Positions 3,740-9,175 of a stretch of DNA of 9,175 bases are shown here, piece after piece. The stretch lies in assembly GCA_002428415.1 (NCBI GenBank), contig DIWI01000043.1:1-9175 (forward strand). Reading direction: 5' to 3'. Numbering within the stretch: the stretch's first letter is position 1; every line of letters begins with the position of its first letter. Source of the DNA: Clostridiaceae bacterium UBA6110 (GTDB lineage: Bacteria; Bacillota; Clostridia; Clostridiales; Clostridiaceae). The notes beneath the pieces are model-generated. The model was not told where the DNA came from and ran no database searches. It worked only from the letters and a program-made list of their open reading frames with translations. Both the position numbers and the translations under genes were made by a program.

Positions 3740-4594
3740 ATGGAAGAATTCATAAGACTCAATGACGGCATATTGATGCCAAGGCTTGGGCAGGGAACCT
3801 GGTACATGGGTGAAGACCCGAAAAAGAGGGAAGATGAGATTTCTTCGTTAAGACTCGGAATCGAGCTTGGAATGACGCTCATTGACACTGCTGAGATGTA
3901 CGGTGAAGGTCTGTCAGAAGAGCTGATTGGAGAAGCTATAAAGGATACTGCCAGGGAAGGCCTGTTTCTTGTTTCCAAGGTATATCCGCATAATGCGGGA
4001 AGGAAGAATATCTTCAATTCATGCAGAAAGAGTCTTGAGAGGCTCGGCACTGATTATCTCGACATGTATCTTCTCCATTGGAGGGGAAGAGTGCCTTTGT
4101 CAGAGACTGTAGCCTACATGGAAGAGCTGAAGAAGGAAGGGTTCATCAGGAACTGGGGAGTCTCGAACTTCGATACAGACGACATGGAAGAACTGCTTTC
4201 AGTTCCTTACGGAGAAAACTGCCGTGTGAACCAGGTCCTCTATAACCTGGGCTCGAGGGGAATAGAATACGACCTGTTGCCATTCATGAAATCAAATGGG
4301 ATGGCAACCATGGCATACTGTCCGATGGCTCATGACAGGCATACCAGGAAAAAGATAGCAGACAATGCTGAGGTAAAGGAAATCTCCTCAAGGCTTGGGA
4401 TTACTCCTGAGCAGCTGATGCTTTCATTTGTACTGTCAAATGAAGGGGTCTGCGCCATTCCAAAAGCATCAAGCCCTCAGCATGTTCGAGAGAATGCTGC
4501 TGCATTTAACATCAGCCTGTCACCCGAAGACATCAAAAAACTGTCCCTGTATTTTCCATCACCAAAAAGGAAGATGTCACTGGATATGCTGTAA
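3740..4594 (+). CDS. Aldo/keto reductase, YeaE-like
   Basis: A 284-residue cytosolic NAD(P)H-dependent oxidoreductase of the aldo/keto reductase TIM-barrel family. The ATG at 3740 is preferred because AGGAGG (3728-3733) ends 6 bases before it; the ATG at 3734 directly abuts that site. The catalytic tetrad is complete: Asp49 and Tyr54 in LIDTAEMYGEG, Lys80 in FLVSKVYPHNAG, His113 in LLHWRG. The cofactor region NQVLYNLGSRGIEYDLLP and the AIPKASS loop match E. coli YeaE closely, including GQGTWYMGED near the N terminus and the LDM ending; YeaE is also 284 residues and reduces methylglyoxal. The true substrate here is unknown; reactive aldehydes are likely. It is the first intact resident gene beside the element and is transcribed away from it. 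It converges on another aldo/keto reductase of a different subgroup. Confidence 0.92.
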   Translation: MEEFIRLNDGILMPRLGQGTWYMGEDPKKREDEISSLRLGIELGMTLIDTAEMYGEGLSEELIGEAIKDTAREGLFLVSKVYPHNAGRKNIFNSCRKSLERLGTDYLDMYLLHWRGRVPLSETVAYMEELKKEGFIRNWGVSNFDTDDMEELLSVPYGENCRVNQVLYNLGSRGIEYDLLPFMKSNGMATMAYCPMAHDRHTRKKIADNAEVKEISSRLGITPEQLMLSFVLSNEGVCAIPKASSPQHVRENAAAFNISLSPEDIKKLSLYFPSPKRKMSLDML

Positions 4595-4597
4595 ACA

Positions 4598-4624
4598 AAA
4601 AAGCACTTCGCGGAAGTGCTTTTT
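4598..4624. terminator. Bidirectional terminator between the convergent reductases
   Basis: Twelve base pairs (4598-4609 with 4613-4624, core GCACTTC/GAAGTGC) surround a 3-nt loop, with A-rich left and T-rich right ends so that either strand ends in a U run. It starts 3 bases after the stop of the plus-strand gene and lies 29 bases beyond the stop of the minus-strand gene. Confidence 0.88.
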
Positions 4625-4653
4625 CTCATCCAAACATAATTTCTCTTATCTGG

Positions 4654-5583
4654 TTATTTGAACATTTCGTCAATGGCTGCTATTTCAGAGTCTGATAGCC
4701 TTAGGGTCATTGCGTTGCAGTTCGACATGACCTGCTTAACATTCTTGGCTCCAGGGATCACAGCATCTATTCCATCCTGGGCAAGGTACCAGGCAAGAGC
4801 CAGGTTCTGAGGCTCGACATCGAGCTTCTTTGCCATGGCCTTAAGCTTGTCAACCTTCTCAAGGTTCTCAAGAAAGGCCTTGCCCTTGAACAGAGGGTTG
4901 TTTGTCCTTGAATCCATGAAGGTTGAGTACCTGTTGAACTTTCCAGTCAGGAATCCTGAAGCAAGAGGATAGTACGGAACGAAGGATATCCCCTTCTCCC
5001 TGCAGTATGGAATGAGGTCATTCTCAGCATCCCTCTTCAGAAGGTTGTAGTGGCCCTGGATGACGTCGATGTAGCCGTCCCTGTTGGCCTCCTCAAGCTG
5101 TTCCATATTGAAGTTGGATACTCCTATGGCCTTGATGACACCCTTGTCCTTGAGGTCCTTGAGCGCTCCTATGACCTCATACTTAGGCGTTTCCTTATCA
5201 GGATAGTGGACATAGAAAAGGTCGATGTAGTCTGTACCTAACCTGGCCATGCTGTCATATACAGACTTGACCATGAATTCCACAGAGTTGTCCATTACAA
5301 CATTTCCTTCCTCGAATCTGTGGGCAGCCTTGGTTGCAATGACAATATCATTCCTGTTCCTGTACTCACCCATCACATCACTGATGAGCTCCTCAGACCT
5401 TCCAAGGCCGTACCAGTATGCTGTATCGATGAAATCCATGCCGCAGTCAAATGCAGCCCTGAGGATTTTCCTTCCTCCATCGTCAGTCATGTAGTTGTAT
5501 ATGTTGTGACCTCCGACTGCATTGGTTCCAAGCCCTACAGGACTTACAATCAGCTCAGTCCTGCCAATCTTTTTCTTTAACAT
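4654..5583 (-). CDS. Aldo/keto reductase, IolS-like (AKR11 type)
   Basis: A 309-residue aldo/keto reductase. The ATG at 5583 is chosen because GGGGAGG (5589-5595) precedes it at normal spacing; an in-frame ATG seven codons further upstream lies ahead of that site. The tetrad is Asp53 and Tyr58 in FIDTAYWYGLGRSEE, Lys85 in IATKAAHR, His126 in LFYVHYPD. GLGTNAVGGHN near the N terminus, ATKAAHR, the SGFLTGKF segment and the IPGAKN loop strongly resemble Bacillus subtilis IolS, which is 310 residues and is named for its inositol-operon location. No inositol catabolism gene is nearby, so the IolS role need not carry over; small carbonyl reduction is the safe reading. It follows the acetyltransferase gene by 38 bases and probably shares its transcript, ending at the 4598-4624 hairpin. 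Confidence 0.92.
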   Translation of the reverse strand: MLKKKIGRTELIVSPVGLGTNAVGGHNIYNYMTDDGGRKILRAAFDCGMDFIDTAYWYGLGRSEELISDVMGEYRNRNDIVIATKAAHRFEEGNVVMDNSVEFMVKSVYDSMARLGTDYIDLFYVHYPDKETPKYEVIGALKDLKDKGVIKAIGVSNFNMEQLEEANRDGYIDVIQGHYNLLKRDAENDLIPYCREKGISFVPYYPLASGFLTGKFNRYSTFMDSRTNNPLFKGKAFLENLEKVDKLKAMAKKLDVEPQNLALAWYLAQDGIDAVIPGAKNVKQVMSNCNAMTLRLSDSEIAAIDEMFK

Positions 5584-5621
5584 TTCGCCCTCCCCTTTAT
5601 ACATGTTTTACCGTATTTAAG

Positions 5622-5930
5622 CTATAATATCGCGTCAACCTCAGGTCCCAGTATGTCAGCGTACTTATCAGCATGCTTCGCGAGGACCTTCCTTGCGTAG
5701 AAGCATGAAGCGTTGACCTTGAAATCATTTTCCCGTGCATAATCCGCAATAAAGTCAACAAGCTTCTGACCCATACCGGTGCCCTGCAGCACAGGTTCAA
5801 GGTTAGTATGCAGCACAGTAATGAGTCCATCCTTCAGAACGTACTCCATTTCACCCAATCTCTCTCCCGACTCAGTCACGACAAAGAACTTGCCCTCATC
5901 TGGTTCGTTCACTATCCTGTAGCCATCCAT
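5622..5930 (-). CDS. Small GNAT-family N-acetyltransferase (COG2388, YidJ/YjdJ type)
   Basis: A 102-residue protein. The ATG at 5930 follows GGAGGTG at the right distance; longer in-frame starts lie upstream of that site and are rejected. It is a minimal GNAT domain: beta strands RLGEMEYVLKDGLITVLHTNLEP, then the acetyl-CoA pyrophosphate loop QGTGMGQKL (residues 49-57) and its helix, then the VNASCFYARKVLAKHADKY segment typical of the short COG2388 family, in which a cysteine or serine sits at that position. This length is normal for the family, not a truncation. Substrates are unknown. It is first in a likely two-gene unit with the IolS-like reductase. The 100-base gap upstream holds the glmM terminator and only weak promoter matches, the best being TATGAT on the minus strand near 5965-5970. 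Confidence 0.82.
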   Translation of the reverse strand: MDGYRIVNEPDEGKFFVVTESGERLGEMEYVLKDGLITVLHTNLEPVLQGTGMGQKLVDFIADYARENDFKVNASCFYARKVLAKHADKYADILGPEVDAIL

Positions 5931-5994
5931 TAAAGACACCTCCATATTTCTATAACTCAATTCTATCATATCGAGTGTAAAGGAATACACCGAA

Positions 5995-6024
5995 AACAAA
6001 AAAGAAGTCCGGAAATCCGGACCT
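5995..6024 (-). terminator. Terminator of glmM
   Basis: GTCCGGA at 6007-6013 pairs with TCCGGAC at 6016-6022 in a tight hairpin, 10 bases beyond the glmM stop. On the minus strand it is followed by TTCTTTTTTG. This separates glmM from the acetyltransferase gene. Confidence 0.85.
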
Positions 6025-6031
6025 CAGTTCA

Positions 6032-7381
6032 CTAAATTGTTATCCTTGACTTTATCATGTCAGCGATCCTGTTGGCATAGGCATCGATCTCTTCCTGGAC
6101 CTCGCCCTCAAGCATTATCCTTACAAGGGGCTCAGTACCTGAAGGTCTTATTAGCACCCTTCCCTTGCCGTTCAGCTTCTCCTCGATGGCAGCTATTTCA
6201 GATGCGATATCCTTGTCCTCCACATGGATGCATTTGAACTCCGCTGGCACCTTCACGTTGACAAGAACCTGAGGCATTATCTTCATGACTGAAGCAAGCT
6301 CGCTAAGTGTCTTTCCCGTGTACTTCACTATACCTGCAAGCTGAAGACCAGTGACAAGTCCGTCACCTGTTGTGTTGAAGTCCCTGAATATGACATGTCC
6401 TGACTGCTCGCCGCCAATTGAATAACCGTTCTCGACCATATTCTCAAGGACGTACCTGTCTCCTACCTTGGTGATTTCAAGTTTAAGACCTCTTTCCCTC
6501 GCCGCGATCATGAGTCCCAGATTGCTCATTACAGTCACAACCAGAGTATCGTCCTTAAGCAGTCCCATCTCCTTCATGTGGAGAGCTGAGATAAGCATAA
6601 TGAAGTCCCCGTCTATGAGGTTTCCCTTCTCATCAACCGCAAGGCATCTGTCAGCATCGCCATCGAAGGCAAGGCCAAGGTCACAGCCCTTATCGACAAC
6701 ATACTTCATGAGCTCCTCAGGGTGGGTGGATCCACAGTCCTTGTTGATGTTAACTCCATCCGGATCATCGTTTATCACATATACTTCAGCGTTAAGCTTC
6801 CTGAAGGCTGCAACTGCAGACTGGTAGCTGGCGCCGTTCGCACAATCAAGTGCTACCTTGAGACCTGAAAGGTCCTCCTTGAGAGTTCCCATTGCATAGC
6901 TCACATAGTCCGCTGTAGCTCTGCTCTCATATATTACCCTTCCCACATTCTTCCCTGTAGGTGAAGGTACACCTTCAAACCCACCCTCGATTACTGCCTG
7001 GATCCTGTCCTCAAGGTCATCAGAAAGCTTGTACCCCTGGCCGTTGAAGAACTTGATTCCGTTGTATTCAACTGGGTTGTGCGAAGCAGAGATCATTACT
7101 CCCGCATCTGCATTATAGCTCCTGACGAGCAGTGCCACCGCCGGTGTAGGAACCACTCCAAGTGAAACCGCCTCCGCACCAACAGACAGTATTCCCGCTA
7201 TAAGGGCGCTTTCAAGCATATCCCCGGAAATCCTCGTATCCTTGGCCACAAGTATCTTAGGCCTGTGGGCACCCTCAGTAAGTACGTGCGCTCCAGCCCT
7301 TCCAAGCTCGAAAGCCATAAGTGGTGTAAGCTCGCTGTTTGCGAGTCCCCTAACCCCGTCAGTACCGAACATTCTTGCCAT
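6032..7381 (-). CDS. glmM: Phosphoglucosamine mutase
   Basis: A 449-residue cytosolic enzyme that converts glucosamine-6-phosphate to glucosamine-1-phosphate, the step before UDP-GlcNAc for peptidoglycan. Family signatures are complete: MFGTDGVRG at the N terminus, the phosphoserine loop ISASHNP with catalytic Ser100, the metal-binding DGDADR (240-245), the sugar-binding GGEQSGH (323-329) and the phosphate-binding RPSGTEP (412-418). Length matches Bacillus GlmM. The ATG at 7381 has AAAGGATGG upstream and begins the conserved N terminus. It lies alone between two terminators: one 10 bases after its stop, and one only 32 bases before its start, leaving almost no room for a promoter. Transcription may come from read-through of the AIM24-family gene or from a promoter overlapping that hairpin. 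The cdaA-cdaR pair that often precedes glmM in Bacillota is absent from this position. Confidence 0.98.
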   Translation of the reverse strand: MARMFGTDGVRGLANSELTPLMAFELGRAGAHVLTEGAHRPKILVAKDTRISGDMLESALIAGILSVGAEAVSLGVVPTPAVALLVRSYNADAGVMISASHNPVEYNGIKFFNGQGYKLSDDLEDRIQAVIEGGFEGVPSPTGKNVGRVIYESRATADYVSYAMGTLKEDLSGLKVALDCANGASYQSAVAAFRKLNAEVYVINDDPDGVNINKDCGSTHPEELMKYVVDKGCDLGLAFDGDADRCLAVDEKGNLIDGDFIMLISALHMKEMGLLKDDTLVVTVMSNLGLMIAARERGLKLEITKVGDRYVLENMVENGYSIGGEQSGHVIFRDFNTTGDGLVTGLQLAGIVKYTGKTLSELASVMKIMPQVLVNVKVPAEFKCIHVEDKDIASEIAAIEEKLNGKGRVLIRPSGTEPLVRIMLEGEVQEEIDAYANRIADMIKSRITI

Positions 7382-7412
7382 ATGTTACCATCCTTTTTCA
7401 TATTCATTCCGT

Positions 7413-7440
7413 AAAAAAACCCCGGGCACCTCCGGTGCCC
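7413..7440 (-). terminator. Terminator after the AIM24-family gene
   Basis: GGGCACC at 7424-7430 pairs with GGTGCCC at 7434-7440 over 3 nt. On the minus strand GGGG and seven T residues follow (7413-7419). It lies 62 bases past the AIM24 stop and 32 bases before the glmM start, so incomplete termination would feed glmM. Confidence 0.8.
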
Positions 7441-7502
7441 AGAGTGTATCATGAGTATTTTATCATAAAACCAGTCTCAAACCTATACCAAAGTGAAGCC
7501 CT

Positions 7503-8360
7503 TTAAGCCTTCACTTCCTTGCCATCCTTACCCTCAGCCACATGTTCAGCATGGGGCCTCATCAGAGGATTGTCCATTGTCCTAAGCAGATCCTCGTAGA
7601 CAGACTTAGTAGGCATGAGCCATACCTCTCCCGTACCCTTGAATACGTTCATGAAGCCCTCTCCTGACAGAGCAGAGCCCATAAGGGACCTGGTGGTCTT
7701 CTCAACTGAGAACTCAATGGTACCGGTCCTGAGGATCGCAAAGTTTCCATCTACCTTCAGTATGTCATTCACAAGCTTGTACTTGAAAATCTCCTGCTCC
7801 GGAACAGGAAGCTCCAAGGCTACTATTCCTGTTCCTGACAGCTTCGTCTGGAAGAAGCCTTCATTACCAAGAAGAGCACCGGAAACTGTCTTCACAGTCG
7901 TAGTAGACATTTCCACCTGCTGCTCTGCAGCAAAGAACAGCGTATCGTCAATTATTACGCTCTCGTTTTCAAGCTCAAGCAGAGCTATATGACCAAAGGA
8001 CGGCTCAAGCAGAAGCTCCCCTGTTCCCTTGAACAGCGGTCTAACCAGGTTCTCACCCGTTATCTTCGAGGTTATCAGCTGCTTCGAGAATGAGAAAAGT
8101 CCTCCTGTATTTGAGCTTACCTCTATAGGACCCCTCATGAAGCTAAGCCTTCCTGACTCAATGTATGCTCCGCTTGACGAAAGAACAATCCTTAGCTGCC
8201 TCAGCTTTATTCCGGCCTGCCTCATAAACGAAAGCATGAATGCTGTCCTTACATCCTTACCACCCCTGAGCTCATCGAACTCAAGTACCTGGAACAGTGA
8301 ATTACCTTTGATCTCAGTAAGCTTCGTGAGGGTATTTGTCTGGTTCATGTTGGTCTTCAT
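7503..8360 (-). CDS. AIM24-family protein
   Basis: A 285-residue protein. GGAGG in the minus-strand leader lies 7 bases before the ATG at 8360. Residues about 15-250 form the AIM24 fold (PF01987), an all-beta double-barrel-like domain. Recognisable parts are the repeated glycine-rich strands FKGTGELLLEP (110-120) and FKGTGEVWLMP (240-250), a G-TGIVALELP strand (about 176-184), and VDGNFAILRTGTIEFSVEK followed by SGEGFMNVFKGTG near the end. The name comes from a yeast mitochondrial protein; bacterial members have no settled biochemical role. It has no signal peptide or membrane helix, so it is probably cytoplasmic or peripherally attached. The tail after 255 is charged and looks disordered. 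It has its own extended -10 promoter and terminator. Confidence 0.88.
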   Translation of the reverse strand: MKTNMNQTNTLTKLTEIKGNSLFQVLEFDELRGGKDVRTAFMLSFMRQAGIKLRQLRIVLSSSGAYIESGRLSFMRGPIEVSSNTGGLFSFSKQLITSKITGENLVRPLFKGTGELLLEPSFGHIALLELENESVIIDDTLFFAAEQQVEMSTTTVKTVSGALLGNEGFFQTKLSGTGIVALELPVPEQEIFKYKLVNDILKVDGNFAILRTGTIEFSVEKTTRSLMGSALSGEGFMNVFKGTGEVWLMPTKSVYEDLLRTMDNPLMRPHAEHVAEGKDGKEVKA

Positions 8361-8391
8361 CCCATTACCTCCGATTCAATTCTCTCCCCTG

Positions 8392-8400
8392 ATTATATCA
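8392..8400 (-). promoter_or_regulatory. Extended -10 promoter for the AIM24-family gene
   Basis: On the minus strand TGATATAAT (8400 down to 8392) is a perfect -10 hexamer with the TG extension; the -35 at 17 bases is only TTTTTA, which extended -10 promoters tolerate. Transcription would start near 8385, about 25 bases before the AIM24 start codon. The gap between the AIM24 gene and the DUF2164 gene is 70 bases with no hairpin. Confidence 0.65.
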
Positions 8401-8430
8401 CCATCCACACCAATTAAAAATCATCCGCTC

Positions 8431-8661
8431 CTATGGCTTTTCAAGGGACATGATGTCCTCCACCCTGTCCTTCATCAGAAGGTATGAATCCATGAGACCC
8501 TGATTATAGAACTCAGGTCCAATCTTCTCCTCAATGAAGTCGAGAAGAAGAGCTGCGGCAAGGTCGCCCAGCTCCTCTTCTCTCTCAGCCAGGAAATAGG
8601 TTCTGATTTCAGAAATCAGCCCTTCCTTCTTTTCCTTTGAAAGCATGCTCTTCTTCGCCAT
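8431..8661 (-). CDS. DUF2164 family protein
   Basis: A 76-residue acidic, helical, cytoplasmic protein. LSKEKKEGLISEIRTYFLAEREEELGDLAAALLLDFIEEKIGPEFYNQGLMDSY is the hallmark of DUF2164 (PF09932), including the near-invariant GP-(E)-FYNQG segment (residues 48-55); length is usual. Its function is unknown in all members I know of. The ATG at 8661 shares one base with the TGA of the upstream bactofilin-like gene (TGATG), so translation is probably coupled; GAGG lies 10 bases before the start, inside that gene's end. No terminator follows, so its transcript may run into the AIM24-family gene. Confidence 0.85.
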   Translation of the reverse strand: MAKKSMLSKEKKEGLISEIRTYFLAEREEELGDLAAALLLDFIEEKIGPEFYNQGLMDSYLLMKDRVEDIMSLEKP

Positions 8662-9175
8662 CAGTGTATTACCTCATCAACCTTCGAATCCTGGGATACC
8701 CATATGGTACCGGTATGCTCAACTCGTCCGATCCTGCATCCGCGTCCGATCGATACGTCTCCGCCTCTGACAACTTCAGCTATCGTGTTCTCAAGCTCTA
8801 TCCTGTCTCCCTCTATGGTCTGCACCCTCAGGACCGAATCTCCCGAGGTAACTATTTTCAGTTTCTTGAAGCTAAGGTTGAAGCCGCCCCTGTCCCTGCC
8901 CTTGTTAACAACAGTGATCCTTCCACCGACAAGCTCCTTGATCTCTGACTCCCCAGCGAGGTCTATATCGCAGGTTCCACAGTTGACGGTACCACCGCAG
9001 AAGATTCCTCCATGAACTGTCAGAGTCTCGCACTCCATATCCAGCCCTATGGTAGACTCTCCGCTTATCCTTACATCAGTACCCTTCAGCGCACCGCGTA
9101 TCCTGGTACCGCCAGCCAGGTCCATCTTTTCTCCCCTTATGCTGCCATCTATGGATACTCCGCCGCTGATGATTA
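8661..9175 (-). CDS. Bactofilin-like (polymer-forming cytoskeletal) protein, 5' end outside the window
   Basis: The frame is open to the right edge, giving 170 visible residues; an internal ATG at 9125 should not be taken as the start because the repeat pattern continues upstream (ISGGVSIDGSIRGEK). The visible part consists of short glycine-rich beta-strand repeats of the right-handed beta-helix kind (ISGESTIG, LTVHGGIFCGG, IDLAGESEIKE). It is followed by a conserved C-terminal block, TIEGDRIELENTIAEVVRGGDVSIGRGCRIGRVEH, typical of the Firmicutes polymer-forming cytoskeletal proteins related to CcmA/bactofilin (COG1664). Such proteins form filaments at the membrane or in the cytoplasm. Three cysteines occur close together in CGGTVNCGTC. 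It is translationally coupled to the DUF2164 gene. Confidence 0.8.
   Translation of the reverse strand, partial: IISGGVSIDGSIRGEKMDLAGGTRIRGALKGTDVRISGESTIGLDMECETLTVHGGIFCGGTVNCGTCDIDLAGESEIKELVGGRITVVNKGRDRGGFNLSFKKLKIVTSGDSVLRVQTIEGDRIELENTIAEVVRGGDVSIGRGCRIGRVEHTGTIWVSQDSKVDEVIH

Noticed and set aside
8661..9125. Bactofilin-like gene starting at the internal ATG at 9125
   Set aside because: The frame stays open to the edge with the same repeat pattern, and there is no convincing ribosome binding site at the right spacing before 9125.
1..9175. CRISPR array
   Set aside because: No regularly spaced identical repeats of 20-40 bases with unique spacers are seen; the repeats near 435-542 and 3383-3430 are too few and of different form.

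Overview
The window looks like a Bacillota chromosome, probably a Clostridia-type genome of moderate GC. The evidence is strong AGGAGG ribosome binding sites on nearly every gene, a Bacillus-IolS-like aldo/keto reductase, a DUF2164 protein, and compact genes ended by hairpin plus T-run terminators. It divides near position 3515 into the end of an integrated mobile element (left) and resident chromosome (right).

Mobile element (1 to about 3514): on the plus strand lie the tail of an unidentified gene, a Com-like zinc-ribbon protein (105-416), a sigma-70 region-4-like protein (763-1188), a long structured non-coding leader with a possible 43-residue leader ORF and an attenuator-like hairpin (1189-1643), an excisionase (1662-1892) and a tyrosine integrase (1986-3230). 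This is the usual regulation and recombination end of an ICE or conjugative transposon of gut Firmicutes; any transfer genes would lie to the left, outside the window.

Junction (3231-3554, minus strand): downstream of the integrase, facing it, is a complete class II tRNA-Ser with anticodon CGA (3275-3364). Exactly 190 bp further right is a second, truncated tRNA-Ser: only its 5' 40 nt (3515-3554), stopping at the last base of the 7-nt anticodon loop and then running into unrelated sequence. The simplest reading is that the element inserted at the anticodon loop of a resident tRNA-Ser(CGA), destroyed it, and supplies an intact replacement that it carries inside its own end, in the same orientation as the broken gene. 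This is the most interesting observation in the window.

Chromosome (3555-9175): a YeaE-like aldo/keto reductase on the plus strand (3740-4594) converges on an IolS-like aldo/keto reductase on the minus strand (4654-5583), with a shared bidirectional terminator between them. All remaining genes are on the minus strand. A small COG2388-type acetyltransferase (5622-5930) precedes the IolS-like gene. Phosphoglucosamine mutase glmM (6032-7381) has its own terminator. An AIM24-family protein (7503-8360) is transcribed from a clear extended -10 promoter. A DUF2164 protein (8431-8661) and a bactofilin-like beta-helix protein (8661 to beyond 9175) are translationally coupled. GlmM makes glucosamine-1-phosphate for peptidoglycan, and bactofilins and AIM24 proteins act at the cell envelope or cytoskeleton, so the right part may be loosely envelope-related; that link is inference.
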